Source: Solirubrobacteraceae bacterium (lineage in GTDB: Bacteria > Actinomycetota > Thermoleophilia > Solirubrobacterales > Solirubrobacteraceae). From it: 64,000 bases of DNA. Under the pieces are notes generated by a model. It did no database searches. It was not told the origin of the DNA and saw nothing but the letters and a program-made list of their open reading frames with translations. The translations under genes were made by a program, and so were the position numbers. Below, piece by piece: positions 15,527 through 24,581 of the stretch. Each line of letters begins with the position of its first letter. Position 1 is the stretch's first letter. Location of the stretch: assembly GCA_017882445.1 (NCBI GenBank), contig JADGPK010000004.1:1-64000 (forward strand). Direction: 5' to 3'.

Positions 15527-16294
15527 TTGCGGGTTCGTACCCTTAGCGCGAGTTTCTGTAGTGCCGCGATCTGTAGTGCCGCGATCGCGGCGATCGGAGC
15601 GTCGAGCGCCCTCGCCGCCAGCACCGGCGGCGTGCTGGCCTCCGGCCCCGCCGGCAGCACCGGCGCTACCGCCCCAGCTCCGGTAGCCCGCATCCACACG
15701 GCGCTGGTGACATCGCGCTCCTCGAGCGTGGCCTACACGGGTCCGGTCTTCGAGAAGACAGCCACCGGCCAGATCGTCCCCTACCAGCCACTCGTGACGG
15801 TCGGTCAGATCAGCAGCACCGGCGGCAGCCCGGTCGGAGCGACCGCCGACACCAAGCCCGAGCTGCTGGTCCCCGGCTGGCGGGCACGTTACGTGGGCGG
15901 TCTGGCGGCAGCGCCGATGTCGGTCCCGGCCGCCGTCCAGCAGATCATCTGGGCGGGCAACCAGATCATCGGCCTGCCCTACATCTTCGGCGGGGGCCAC
16001 GCCTCCTTCATCGCGCCCGGCTATGACTGCTCGGGAACGGTGTCCTTCGCGCTGCACGGCGCCAGCCTGCTCGCCGCGCCCGAGGACTCCTCCGAATTCA
16101 TGGTCTGGGGCTCGCACGGGCTCGGACGCTGGGTGACGATCTTCGCCAACGGCGGACACGCCTACATGACGGTCGCCGGCCTGCGGCTGGATACGAGTGC
16201 GGCCGACGACCCCACCAACCAGCAGGGTCCGCGCTGGCGCCCCCTGCGCCCGGGCAACGAAGGATTCACCGTTCGTCACCCCCTAGGGTTCTGA
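15527..16294 (+). CDS. Secreted NlpC/P60-family peptidoglycan endopeptidase
   Basis: 255 residues from a TTG start at 15527, with AAAGAGG about 9 nt upstream. The N-terminal signal peptide ends near ALAAS (about residue 31). A Ser/Thr/Ala-rich linker follows, then the catalytic domain at about 145-245. The nucleophile is the Cys in PGYDCSGTVSFAL and the partner His is in NGGHAYMTVAG. It should hydrolyse peptide cross-links or stem peptides in peptidoglycan. It is controlled by the c-di-AMP riboswitch that precedes it, linking wall remodelling to osmotic or turgor signalling. Confidence 0.85.
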   Translation: MRVRTLSASFCSAAICSAAIAAIGASSALAASTGGVLASGPAGSTGATAPAPVARIHTALVTSRSSSVAYTGPVFEKTATGQIVPYQPLVTVGQISSTGGSPVGATADTKPELLVPGWRARYVGGLAAAPMSVPAAVQQIIWAGNQIIGLPYIFGGGHASFIAPGYDCSGTVSFALHGASLLAAPEDSSEFMVWGSHGLGRWVTIFANGGHAYMTVAGLRLDTSAADDPTNQQGPRWRPLRPGNEGFTVRHPLGF

Positions 16295-16373
16295 GAGCCC
16301 GAGTCGGCTAGGCTGCAAGGCGATGGCCGAGCTTTGACTCGGTCGCCCCGTGGAAATGCAATAGGAGGATCAG

Positions 16374-17153
16374 ATGGCCGGCCTGTCCGGGCGCATGTCT
16401 ACCGTCGTGAAGGCAAAGGTCTCCAAGCTGCTGGACCGGGCTGAAGACCCAGCCGAGACCCTGGACTACAGCTACCAGAAGCAGGTAGAACAGCTTCAGA
16501 ACGTCAAGAAGGGCATCGCCGACGTGGTGACGGCCAAGAAGCGGCTGCAGATGCAGGAGAGCTCCCTGCAGCAGAACGTGGTCAAGCTCGACACGCAGGC
16601 TCGCCAGGCTCTCTCCTCCGGTCACGAGGATCTCGCAAGGACGGCGCTCGAACGCAAGAACGTCGCCCAGACGGAGCTGCAGTCGCTCGACGGGCAGGTC
16701 TCCGAACTCGAAGAGCAGCAGCAGAAGCTGACCGACTCCGAGCAGAAACTGCGCACGAAGATCGAAGCTTTTCGCACCAAGAAGGAGGTCATCAAGGCCC
16801 AGTACTCCGCGGCCGAGGCCCAGGTGCGGATATCCGAGGCCGCCACGGGGGTCGGGGAGCAGATGGCCGACGTCGGCCTGGCGATGCAGCGAGCCGTCGA
16901 CAAGACCGAAAACATGCGTGCGCGCGCGGACGCCGTGTCCGAGCTCGAAGCCGCGGGGACCTTCGACGACGTCACCCAGCTCGGGTCCGGGGAAGACGAC
17001 ATCGATCGCCAGCTCAAGCAGCTCTCGAGCCAGCCGGCGGTCGACGACGAGCTGAGCAAGATGAAGAGCGAACTCGGCCAGGGAGCGTCCGCCGCCGCTC
17101 CGCAGATCTCCTCCGGGGAGAGCGCACAGCCCAGCGAGAGCGGCCAGACATGA
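16374..17153 (+). CDS. pspA: PspA/IM30 family envelope-stress protein
   Basis: 259 residues, almost entirely coiled-coil helices (about 25-205), typical of the ESCRT-III-related PspA/Vipp1 family that coats and stabilises stressed membranes. The start is firm: AGGAGG sits 6 nt before the ATG. The acidic, Ser/Gln-rich tail (about 205-259) is longer than in E. coli PspA. It overlaps pspAA by 4 bp, and htpX-pspAB face it from the opposite strand, the set of partners known from actinobacterial psp systems. No PspC or ClgR gene is seen here. Confidence 0.92.
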   Translation: MAGLSGRMSTVVKAKVSKLLDRAEDPAETLDYSYQKQVEQLQNVKKGIADVVTAKKRLQMQESSLQQNVVKLDTQARQALSSGHEDLARTALERKNVAQTELQSLDGQVSELEEQQQKLTDSEQKLRTKIEAFRTKKEVIKAQYSAAEAQVRISEAATGVGEQMADVGLAMQRAVDKTENMRARADAVSELEAAGTFDDVTQLGSGEDDIDRQLKQLSSQPAVDDELSKMKSELGQGASAAAPQISSGESAQPSESGQT

Positions 17154-17428
17154 TCGTCCGCATCTCCGGCGAGGGTCAGTACCGGCTGGACGACAGCGAG
17201 TCCCAGAGCCTGAACCAGCTCGAGACCGTCGTCGTGTCGGCCGTCGAGGGAGGTGTCGAGGACGGCTTCGCAGATGCTTTCGGCGCGCTGCTCGACTTCA
17301 TACGCGCGCACGGCACGCTCCTCGGCGATGAGGAGATCGAGACCTCCGACCTGATCATCCCGCCCGCCGACCTGACATTCCAGGAGGCCGGCGAGGAGTT
17401 CACCGGCGAGGGCCTGATCCCGGAGTAG
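17150..17428 (+). CDS. PspA-associated protein PspAA
   Basis: 92 residues, of the length and context of the PspAA domain defined next to PspA in actinobacteria and archaea. It starts MIVRISGEGQYRLDD, contains an acidic helical middle (LNQLETVVVSAVEGGVE) and ends with TSDLIIPPADLTFQEA. Its ATG overlaps the pspA stop by 4 bp, so the two proteins are made together and probably interact. The molecular role is unknown; a partner or regulator of PspA at the membrane is inferred. Confidence 0.85.
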   Translation: MIVRISGEGQYRLDDSESQSLNQLETVVVSAVEGGVEDGFADAFGALLDFIRAHGTLLGDEEIETSDLIIPPADLTFQEAGEEFTGEGLIPE

Positions 17429-17430
17429 CG

Positions 17431-17450
17431 GTCCTGCCCGTCAGCAGGAC
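17431..17450 (+). terminator. Hairpin 2 nt after pspAA
   Basis: GTCCTGC (17431-17437) pairs perfectly with GCAGGAC (17444-17450) around a 6-nt loop. It has no T-tract, so it may be a weak terminator or an mRNA 3'-end stabiliser. Confidence 0.4.
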
Positions 17451-17481
17451 GATGCGGCGATGGTCGGTTTCATTCACGAAG

Positions 17482-17507
17482 CGCTGTATAGCGATGGCTA
17501 TACAGCG
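17482..17507. repeat. 11-bp perfect inverted repeat in the pspAA/pspAB convergent gap
   Basis: CGCTGTATAGC-GATG-GCTATACAGCG is a perfect 11-bp stem with a 4-nt loop. It is AT-richer than its surroundings and has no T-tract. It may be an operator, an RNA hairpin at the convergent 3' ends, or the end of a small repeat element. Confidence 0.6.
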
Positions 17508-17609
17508 GGCCGAGTATGACGTGCCGAGTAGGACGGCAAGCCGGGCCTCAAGCGCGCCGCCCGAGATGCCGATAGCTAGGACCGGAAGGCCGACAGGCAA
17601 TCCGGGTAG

Positions 17610-17661
17610 GGGGCGGCCCTTCGGGGGCTAGCACTCATTCTCCGGCCCTCCGGGCCGCCCC
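17610..17661. terminator. Long inverted repeat between convergent psp transcripts
   Basis: GGGGCGGCCC (17610-17619) pairs perfectly with GGGCCGCCCC (17652-17661) across 32 nt, and an inner GGCCC-TCC-GGGCC hairpin nests at the right arm. Lying between converging genes, it is a plausible bidirectional terminator. No T-run is present. Confidence 0.4.
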
Positions 17662-17706
17662 AAGACCCCGTCTGCCCGCTGGCGACGGCGGCGGTGCGGG
17701 CGTGGC

Positions 17707-18300
17707 TCAGATGGGGATCCCCCACAGCGGGAACCAGCGCTCCAGTTCCGGCTCCATGGGCAGCTCTGAAGACATCTGCGCCTTGATCTGCAGCTCGCGC
17801 TCGGTGGAGCGCTGCTGCGGGTGGGCGGGATCGGCGTCGGGCACGAACGGATACCAGAACCCGCGCTTGTAGTTGTAGATGAAGTAGATGCGCCGCTTGC
17901 GAGCGTCGGCGAACGCGAACACGGCGCACAGCAGACGCTCGCCGTGACCGGCGGTCTCGATCGAGCCGGACACCGCGTTTATGCCCACCGCGAGGTCTTC
18001 GACGCTCGGCGCTCCGTCGGGGTTGCGCAGGACCATCCAGCTGTAGCCGTAGGCGTCGTCCTTCCTCGACACCTTCGTGGCGCTCTCGCCCCCGGTGGCC
18101 GTGACGACTTCTTCCATCTCGCGCAGCGTCGCTTCGAACTCGCTCGTGGCCAGTGCCTGGAAGACGATCGCAGCCGTGCCCACCGGCTCGATCTCGTGCT
18201 CGGCCTGCAGGGTCACATAGGCCGTCGAGATCGCGAACAGGCGATCCGGGGCGGGCCCCTTCACCTCGTGGCGGCCCGTGAGGATGTCGCGCAGGCTCAC
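17707..18300 (-). CDS. PspA-associated protein PspAB
   Basis: 197 residues from the GTG at 18300, 2 bp after the htpX stop. The sequence shows the pattern of the PspAB family: LFAISTAYVTLQAEHEIEP, YGYSWMVLRNPD, LVEDLAVGIN-type and RRIYFIYNYKRGFWYPFVP. Its gene always travels with PspA/HtpX modules. There is no signal peptide or membrane helix, so it should be cytoplasmic. The function is unknown. The longer upstream frame is excluded because it would overlap all of htpX. Confidence 0.85.
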   Translation of the reverse strand: MSLRDILTGRHEVKGPAPDRLFAISTAYVTLQAEHEIEPVGTAAIVFQALATSEFEATLREMEEVVTATGGESATKVSRKDDAYGYSWMVLRNPDGAPSVEDLAVGINAVSGSIETAGHGERLLCAVFAFADARKRRIYFIYNYKRGFWYPFVPDADPAHPQQRSTERELQIKAQMSSELPMEPELERWFPLWGIPI

Positions 18301-18302
18301 GG

Positions 18303-19202
18303 TCAGGCGGTGCCCTGCAGCTGGGCCTCCAGCCGCTCGAGTGCCGCCAGGCGCTGCTCGAGCGGCGGGTGGTCGGCGAAGATGTTCATCAGCGACTTCT
18401 TGGCCCTCGCGGGAACGATGAAGAACGCGCTCATCCCTTCCGCCTTGCGCAGGTCCTGACCGGGAATCTGTTCCATCGTGCCGCTGATCTTCAACAGCGC
18501 CGAGGCCAGCGCGCTGGGACGCCCGGTCAACACGGCCGAGCCACGGTCGGCCGCGAACTCCCGGTAGCGCGACAGCGCCCGCAGGAGCAGGAAGGACACG
18601 GCGTAGACGGCGACCGACACGAACACCACGATCATGATGTCCTCCTCCTCTTCGCGGTTGCCGTAGCCGCCGCCGAAGAAGAGGGCGAACTGGGCGATCG
18701 TCGAGGCGAGCGTCGCGAAGAAGCTCGCCAGCGTCATCACCATCACGTCGCGGTTGATCACGTGGGTCAGCTCGTGTGCCATGACGCCTTCGAGCTCCGC
18801 CGCAGAGAGCAGCCCGAGGATGCCCCGCGTCGCGCACACGGTCGTCGACTTCTGCGTGCGTCCCATAGCGAACGCGTTGGGCATCGAGGTCTCCATCACG
18901 CACACCCGCGGCTTGGGCAGGTCGGCCTGCACGCACAGCCGTTCGATGATCCCGTGCAGCTCAGGCTCCTCAGCCGGAGACACCTCTTTGACGCCCATGG
19001 TGGCCATGGCGAGCTTGTCCGAGGTGAACAGCTGCAGCATCAGCAGGACGACCGCGACGACCACGATGACACCGGCGCCGGCGCCGGCCGCGAACAGCAC
19101 GCCGACGAACACGGCGTAGACGAGCCCGAGCAGGAACATCGTGAGCAGCATGCGGGCCTGCAGGCCGGTGTCTTTGCCGAAGTCCGAGCGTCGCGATGCC
19201 AT
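18303..19202 (-). CDS. htpX: Zinc metalloprotease HtpX
   Basis: 299 residues from the ATG at 19202. Two N-terminal helices lie at about 18-40 and 42-60, and the zinc-binding HExxH is in MAHELTHVINRD (H143, E144, H147). The third ligand Glu is in the YREFAADRGS segment near residue 220, and further helices lie at about 155-205. HtpX is a membrane-bound M48 protease that degrades damaged membrane proteins. Pairing with pspAB and facing pspA-pspAA points to a shared membrane-stress module. A GACAAT box 8 nt upstream is a candidate -10 element. Confidence 0.93.
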   Translation of the reverse strand: MASRRSDFGKDTGLQARMLLTMFLLGLVYAVFVGVLFAAGAGAGVIVVVAVVLLMLQLFTSDKLAMATMGVKEVSPAEEPELHGIIERLCVQADLPKPRVCVMETSMPNAFAMGRTQKSTTVCATRGILGLLSAAELEGVMAHELTHVINRDVMVMTLASFFATLASTIAQFALFFGGGYGNREEEEDIMIVVFVSVAVYAVSFLLLRALSRYREFAADRGSAVLTGRPSALASALLKISGTMEQIPGQDLRKAEGMSAFFIVPARAKKSLMNIFADHPPLEQRLAALERLEAQLQGTA

Positions 19203-19332
19203 CGCCGGTGATTGTCGCAGAAGGAGATGGTCGTGCTCGTGCGTCGCCGGGGCTGCGCCGCGCTCCGTCTGAGAACGGCCTGACTGGAGCCGTCCGACGA
19301 GCACCTGAGCCGGCAAGCGATAATCACGGGTC

Positions 19333-20619
19333 ATGGTCACCGGCACGAGCCTTCCCCGCGCCTTCCCCGCGGGCAGCCGCCTGAACGAGCGCGGCCGCCT
19401 CGAGGTGGGCGGCTGCGACACGATCGAGCTCGCCGCCGAGTTCGGGACCCCGGCCTATGTGGTCGCTGAGGACGATCTGCGCTCTCGCGCCCGCGCTTTC
19501 CTACAGGCCGGGAGCGAGGCGGGTCAACGTGATCTTCACGTCGTGTTCGCCTCCAAGGCGTTTCCCTGCACTGCCGTGCTCGAGCTGTTCGCGCGCGAGG
19601 GCCTGTGGTGTGACGTCGCTTCCGGCGGCGAGCTGTACCTGGCGCTGAACGCCGGCTTTGCACCCGAGCGGATCGTGCAGCACGGAAACGCTAAGTCCGA
19701 GAGCGAGCTGCGCATGGCGCTGCGTAATCGCGTCGGGTTGATCGTGGTGGACAACTTCGACGAGATCGACCGGCTCGAGCGGCTGGTGGCCGAGGGCGAG
19801 CTCGGAGACCGCGGGGCACAGCCGGTGCTCGTGCGCGTGACACCCGACGTCAGGGGTGACACCCATGAGAAGATCTCCACCGGACAGGCGGACTCGAAGT
19901 TCGGGTTCGCCATGGGTGAGGCCCGCGAGGCGATCACGCGGGTGCAGAGCGTGCAGGGCCTGTCCCTGCAGGGCCTGCACGCGCACATCGGCTCTCAGCT
20001 GTTGAGCCTGGACCCGTTCCGCCGCGCCGCCGCCGAGCTCGCGACGCTCGGCGAGTTTCCCGTGTGGGATCTCGGGGGTGGCCTGGGAGTGCAGTACACC
20101 GAGGATCAGCCCGCGCCGCCCTCGATCGAGCAGTACACCGGTGCGATCGTCGCGGCGGCGCACGCCAACGGCATGGGGCCGGACACGCGCCTGATGATCG
20201 AGCCGGGAAGGTCGCTGAGCGCCAACGCCGCCGTCACGCTCTACACCGTCGAGAGCGTCAAGCAGAACGTCTCGCGCTGGGTGGCCGTGGACGGCGGGAT
20301 GTCCGACAACATGCGTCCCATGCTCTACGGGGCCGTGTACGAAGCGCATGTAGCCGACCGCTTCGGCGGCTCGACCGACTGCGTGCTGGCGGGCAAGCAC
20401 TGCGAGTCAGGCGACGTGATCGTGCGTGAGGCTCGCTTGAACGACCCGAGGCCCGGTGACGTGATCGTGACGCCCGCCACAGGTGCCTACTGCTATTCGA
20501 TGGCCAGCAACTACAACGGCGTTCCCCGCCCGCCGGTGATCTTCTGCAAGGACGGTGACGCGCGCGTGGTGGTCAGGCGTGAGAGCTTCGAGGATATGAC
20601 CGCGCGCGATGTCCGCTGA
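19333..20619 (+). CDS. lysA: Diaminopimelate decarboxylase
   Basis: 428 residues. Catalyses the last step of lysine synthesis, meso-diaminopimelate to L-lysine, with PLP. The PLP lysine is K75 in VFASKAFPC. The barrel contains HAHIGSQ and the phosphate-binding GGGLG motif, then EPGRSLSANA. The C-terminal beta domain carries CESGDV and GAYCYSMASNYNG, with the substrate-contacting Cys and Tyr. The ATG at 19333 follows a GATAAT box by 8 nt. It heads lysA-hom-thrC-thrB and overlaps hom by 11 bp. Confidence 0.95.
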   Translation: MVTGTSLPRAFPAGSRLNERGRLEVGGCDTIELAAEFGTPAYVVAEDDLRSRARAFLQAGSEAGQRDLHVVFASKAFPCTAVLELFAREGLWCDVASGGELYLALNAGFAPERIVQHGNAKSESELRMALRNRVGLIVVDNFDEIDRLERLVAEGELGDRGAQPVLVRVTPDVRGDTHEKISTGQADSKFGFAMGEAREAITRVQSVQGLSLQGLHAHIGSQLLSLDPFRRAAAELATLGEFPVWDLGGGLGVQYTEDQPAPPSIEQYTGAIVAAAHANGMGPDTRLMIEPGRSLSANAAVTLYTVESVKQNVSRWVAVDGGMSDNMRPMLYGAVYEAHVADRFGGSTDCVLAGKHCESGDVIVREARLNDPRPGDVIVTPATGAYCYSMASNYNGVPRPPVIFCKDGDARVVVRRESFEDMTARDVR

Positions 20620-21850
20620 TCGCCCGATGCGCTCGGGTCCGTTCACCGTCGGCCTGCTCGGCATGGGGACCGTCGGCTCGGCGTTCGCACAGCTGCTTCC
20701 CGAACGCGCCGCCCACATCGCGGGCCTGACCGGACGCGAACCGGCCCTCGGCGGGATCCTGACCAGGGAGCGCGGCAGCTTTCCGGAGATCCTCGAGAGC
20801 TCCGAGCTGATCGTTGAGCTGATCGGGGGCATCGACCCCGCACGGGAGTACGTCCTGGAGGCGTTGCGCGCAGGCAGGCATGTGATCACGGCGAACAAGC
20901 TGCTCCTCTCAGAACACGGCGAGGAGCTCTTCCAGGCGGCGCGCGAGCATGGTGTGCAGCTGCGTTTCGAGGCGGCGGTCGCGGGCGTGGTGCCGGTCGT
21001 GCGGGTGCTCGAAGAGTCGCTCGCCGGCACCCATATCGAGCGCATCCACGGGATCGTCAACGGCACCACCAATTTCATCCTCACCGAGATGGCGCGGGGC
21101 TCGAGCTACGCCGAGGCGTTGAGCGACGCCCAGCGCAAGGGCTTTGCCGAGGCGGACCCCAGTGACGACGTCTCCGGCAGGGACGCGGCGGCGAAGATGG
21201 CGATCCTCGCGCGCTTGGCGTTCGGCACGCCGGTGCGCCTGGATCAGGTGCGCTACGAGGGCATCGAGCATCTCCACGGCGATGATCTCCAGTACGCGCG
21301 GGAGCTCGGCCTCGGGCTCAAGCTCATCGGGACCGCAGAGCGGAGGGATGGCGGGCTGTCGGTCCGCGTGCACCCCGCATTCCTGTACGCCGGCCATCCG
21401 CTGGCCTCGGTCGCGGGCCCGTTCAACGCTGTCACGGTCGAATCGGAGGCGATCACCGAGATCACGATGTCCGGCCCCGGTGCCGGCGGGCGCCAGACGG
21501 CGAGCGCCGTCCTCGGAGACATGGTCAGCGCGATGCTGCCTCCCGCGACGCCGCCGGCCCCCGTGAAGCGGCTGGAGCTCGTGGAGGACTTCGAGAGCGC
21601 GTTCTACCTGCATATGGAGGTCGCCGACCGCCCCGGAGTGCTGGCGGCGGTGACCCAGGTGCTGGGCGAGCAGGGCGTGTCGATAAAGTCGGTCGTTCAG
21701 CGCGGAATGGGAGAGCATGCCCGCCTGGTGATGGTCACCCACGCGGTGGTCGAGTCCAGCCTGCGCACCGCGGTCGCGCGCGTCGCAAGGTTCGACTTCA
21801 TGCGCTCGGCCCCAAGGACCATCCGCGTGATCGAAGAGGAGTTCCTATGA
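20609..21850 (+). CDS. hom: Homoserine dehydrogenase
   Basis: 413 residues. Reduces aspartate semialdehyde to homoserine with NAD(P)H. The N-terminal Rossmann loop is [12 protein letters not shown], the catalytic domain includes [13 protein letters not shown] and [18 protein letters not shown], and a C-terminal ACT domain lies at about 335-410 ([19 protein letters not shown]). The ACT domain predicts feedback control by threonine. The ATG overlaps the lysA stop, and thrC begins 16 bp after the stop, placing the three in one transcript. Confidence 0.95.
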   Translation: MSADRPMRSGPFTVGLLGMGTVGSAFAQLLPERAAHIAGLTGREPALGGILTRERGSFPEILESSELIVELIGGIDPAREYVLEALRAGRHVITANKLLLSEHGEELFQAAREHGVQLRFEAAVAGVVPVVRVLEESLAGTHIERIHGIVNGTTNFILTEMARGSSYAEALSDAQRKGFAEADPSDDVSGRDAAAKMAILARLAFGTPVRLDQVRYEGIEHLHGDDLQYARELGLGLKLIGTAERRDGGLSVRVHPAFLYAGHPLASVAGPFNAVTVESEAITEITMSGPGAGGRQTASAVLGDMVSAMLPPATPPAPVKRLELVEDFESAFYLHMEVADRPGVLAAVTQVLGEQGVSIKSVVQRGMGEHARLVMVTHAVVESSLRTAVARVARFDFMRSAPRTIRVIEEEFL

Positions 21851-21866
21851 GCCAAGGAGAGCGCCA

Positions 21867-22901
21867 ATGACGAAAAGCCATGTACCGCTGATCGAGCGCT
21901 ATCGCGACCATCTGCCGTTCGCGCCTGAGGATCAGATCGTCAGCCTCCAGGAGGGTTCGACACCGCTGCTGCTTGCGCCGGTGCTCTCGGGGATGGTCGG
22001 GGCCACCGTGCGCCTGAAGCTCGAGGGCGCCAACCCGACGGGCTCGTTCAAGGACCGTGGCATGACCTGCGCGGTCTCGGCGGCGGTGCGCGAAGGCGCC
22101 AAGGCCGTGATCTGCGCGTCGACCGGGAACACCGCCGCGAGCGCGGCGGCCTATGCGGCGCGCGCCGGGATCACCTGCGCGGTGATAGTTCCCGAGGGCA
22201 AGATCGCCCAGGGCAAGATGGCCCAGACGTTGATGCACGGTGCGCGCGTGATCTCACTCGCGGGAAACTTCGATCAGGCGCTGACACTCGTGCGAGAGCT
22301 GACAGACACCCACCCGATCGTGCTGGTCAACTCGGTCAACGAGTTCCGCATCGAAGGCCAGAAGACGGCTGCCTTCGAGCTGCACGAGGATCTCCACGGC
22401 GAGCTCGAGGCTCTGTACATCCCGGTTGGCAACGCCGGCAACATCACCGCCTACTGGAGGGGCTTCCGCGAGATGGGGGCCTCGCCGCGGATGCTGGGCT
22501 TCCAGGCCGAGGGCGCCGCGCCGCTGGTGTTGGGGCACCCGGTGGAGCATCCGGAAACCGTCGCCAGCGCGATCAGGATCGGCAACCCCGTCCGCTGGGA
22601 GGATGCGATGGCGGCGACGACCGAGTCGCGCGGCGCGATCCGTGCGGTCAGCGACGCGGAGATCCTCGCGGCTTACAGGCTGCTGGCCTCCAAGGAAGGC
22701 ATCTTCTGCGAGCCCGCCTCGACCGCGTCGGTGGCGGGGCTGCTCAAGTACGGCACCGACGGCGCGAGCCAGGTCGTGTGCGTGCTGACCGGCCGCGGCC
22801 TGAAGGACCCGGAGACGGCGATCGCCAACAACGATGGCAAGGTCATCCAGTGTGTCGCCGAGAGGGGGCCGATCGAGGAAGCGGTGCTGGGTGATCCGTA
22901 G
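21867..22901 (+). CDS. thrC: Threonine synthase
   Basis: 344 residues, the short bacterial form of this fold-type II PLP enzyme. It converts O-phosphohomoserine to threonine. The PLP lysine is K62 in GSFKDRGM, and the phosphate loop PVGNAGN near residue 190 is intact. The ATG follows AAGGAGAG by about 7 nt. It sits between hom and thrB and overlaps thrB by 11 bp. Confidence 0.95.
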   Translation: MTKSHVPLIERYRDHLPFAPEDQIVSLQEGSTPLLLAPVLSGMVGATVRLKLEGANPTGSFKDRGMTCAVSAAVREGAKAVICASTGNTAASAAAYAARAGITCAVIVPEGKIAQGKMAQTLMHGARVISLAGNFDQALTLVRELTDTHPIVLVNSVNEFRIEGQKTAAFELHEDLHGELEALYIPVGNAGNITAYWRGFREMGASPRMLGFQAEGAAPLVLGHPVEHPETVASAIRIGNPVRWEDAMAATTESRGAIRAVSDAEILAAYRLLASKEGIFCEPASTASVAGLLKYGTDGASQVVCVLTGRGLKDPETAIANNDGKVIQCVAERGPIEEAVLGDP

Positions 22902-23742
22902 GAGGGTCGTGCGTGTCCCGGCGTCCTCGGCCAACCTTGGCCCTGGGTTCGATTGCATGGCGGCCGCGCTGTCGCTGGGGCTCGAGCTGGAGGTGCTCGA
23001 GACGGGGGAGTTCGCGGTGGAGTCGGATCTGCCCGTGGCGAAAGGGCGCGAGAACCTCTGCGTGCGTGCGTTCGAGCAACTGCATCCCGCCGCCGGCTTC
23101 ACGTTCAGGATCCGCTCGGAGATACCCCTGTCGGGAGGGTTGGGATCGAGCGCGGCGGCGATCGTAGCCGGGATGATGGCCGCCGACCACCTATTCGAGC
23201 TGGATGTCGACCTGCTGGCCCAGGCCACGGCCATGGAGGGACATCCCGACAACGTCACCGCGGCGCTTCATGGCGGCTTCGTGATCTGCGCGGATGGTGA
23301 GGCTACGCGCCTGGAGCCGCCGACCGGGCTCGAGGCGCTGGCCGTGGTGCCCGAGCAGCCGGTGCGCACGCGCGCCGCGCGGGCCGCGCTGCCGGTGCAG
23401 GTGCCGATGCAGGACGCCGTGTTCAACGTTGCGCACGCCGCGCTGCTGACCCTCGGCCTGGCCAGGGCCGACTGGGACCTGCTCGTCCGCGGGCTGCACG
23501 ACCGGCTGCACGAGCAGCGACGCGCGCACCTGTTCCCGCGCTCCTTCGAGCTGGCTTGCCGCGCACGCGAGCTCGGAGCGCTCGGTGCGACGATCTCAGG
23601 CGCAGGACCCACTGTGCTCGTGTGGTGCTTCTATGAGCAGACCGGCGCCGTCGCCGAGGCGCTCGCGCCTGAGATCGAGGGCTGGGCGAGGTTGCTGCGC
23701 GCGTCTTTCGAACCGCAGGGAGCCTACGTGGCGGAGCTCTGA
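22891..23742 (+). CDS. thrB: Homoserine kinase
   Basis: 283 residues of the GHMP kinase superfamily. Phosphorylates homoserine to O-phosphohomoserine for ThrC. The N-terminus [13 protein letters not shown], the ATP-binding GGLGSSAAA and the C-terminal [10 protein letters not shown] motif are all present. I take the GTG at 22891, which has GAGGAA 10 nt upstream. The in-frame GTG at 22909 is an alternative, but a GGAGGG only 2 nt before it is too close to serve. The 3' end overlaps the convergent parA gene by 19 bp. Confidence 0.93.
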   Translation: MIRRRVVRVPASSANLGPGFDCMAAALSLGLELEVLETGEFAVESDLPVAKGRENLCVRAFEQLHPAAGFTFRIRSEIPLSGGLGSSAAAIVAGMMAADHLFELDVDLLAQATAMEGHPDNVTAALHGGFVICADGEATRLEPPTGLEALAVVPEQPVRTRAARAALPVQVPMQDAVFNVAHAALLTLGLARADWDLLVRGLHDRLHEQRRAHLFPRSFELACRARELGALGATISGAGPTVLVWCFYEQTGAVAEALAPEIEGWARLLRASFEPQGAYVAEL

Positions 23743-24515
23743 GCGAGCTCGGCGAGCCGCTCGCGGGCGCTGTCCATGCTCGGCAGGCGGCCGAGGAGTT
23801 CATCGGCCAGCGCCAGGTAGTCCGCGCCGAGGTCGGGGCGATGGTCGAGGATGGAGCGCGCGCGCTCGGCCGACTCGGCGTACGCGATCGAGGCGCGGAT
23901 GATCGCATCGAAGACGGCCTCGCCAAAGCGCTCCTGTAGGGAGGCGAGGGCCTCGCGCGAGTGCACCGTGCGCATGTCGGCCAGGTTGAGCAGCACGCCC
24001 AGCAGCGACAGCTGCGGGTTGAGGCTGTCTCGCGCCAGTTCGACCACCTCCATCGCCTGCTCCACCCCCTGCAGGGCGAAATACTGAGCCTCGGCCGTGA
24101 TCAGCGCCCGATCGGCTGCCACGAGCGCGTTGACGGTCAGCAGTCCGAGCGACGGGGGGCAGTCGATCAGAACCACGTCGTAGTCCTCCGCCGTGTCGGC
24201 GAGCGCGCGCTTGAGCGTCAGCTCGCGCCCCATCTTGCCGCCGAGCATCAGCTCGGCCTCGGCCAGGCTCAGGTTCGCCGGGATCGTGTCCTCGTGGATC
24301 GCCTCGCTCGCCTTGGCGTGTCCCGAGAGAACCTCGGCGACCGTGGGTTGCACGTCGGGAGGGAGGTCGAAGTAGTCGGACAGGTTGCCCTGGGGGTCCA
24401 GGTCGACGGCCAGGGTGCGCACTCCGCAGCGACGCAGGACGTCGGTGAGAGTGCGCACTGCGGTCGTCTTTCCGGTGCCCCCCTTCTGCGAGAGCACCGC
24501 GATCGTTTGAGCCAT
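23724..24515 (-). CDS. ParA-family ATPase (Soj-like)
   Basis: 263 residues. The deviant Walker A is KGGTGKT (residues 11-17), followed by VDLDPQGNLSDYF and the Walker B region VVLIDCPPSLGLLT. It is a dimerising ATPase for DNA or cargo positioning. No parB gene adjoins it and no oriC genes are near, so a role other than chromosome partition is possible. The ATG at 24515 follows a TAGTAT box by 6 nt (leaderless). The downstream end overlaps thrB antiparallel. Confidence 0.88.
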   Translation of the reverse strand: MAQTIAVLSQKGGTGKTTAVRTLTDVLRRCGVRTLAVDLDPQGNLSDYFDLPPDVQPTVAEVLSGHAKASEAIHEDTIPANLSLAEAELMLGGKMGRELTLKRALADTAEDYDVVLIDCPPSLGLLTVNALVAADRALITAEAQYFALQGVEQAMEVVELARDSLNPQLSLLGVLLNLADMRTVHSREALASLQERFGEAVFDAIIRASIAYAESAERARSILDHRPDLGADYLALADELLGRLPSMDSARERLAELAQSSAT

Positions 24516-24581
24516 GGCGCGATACTACGCGCAGGCAGGAGACGGGGCGCAGCCGTGCGCCCCGTCCCCGGGGGGGAGGGT

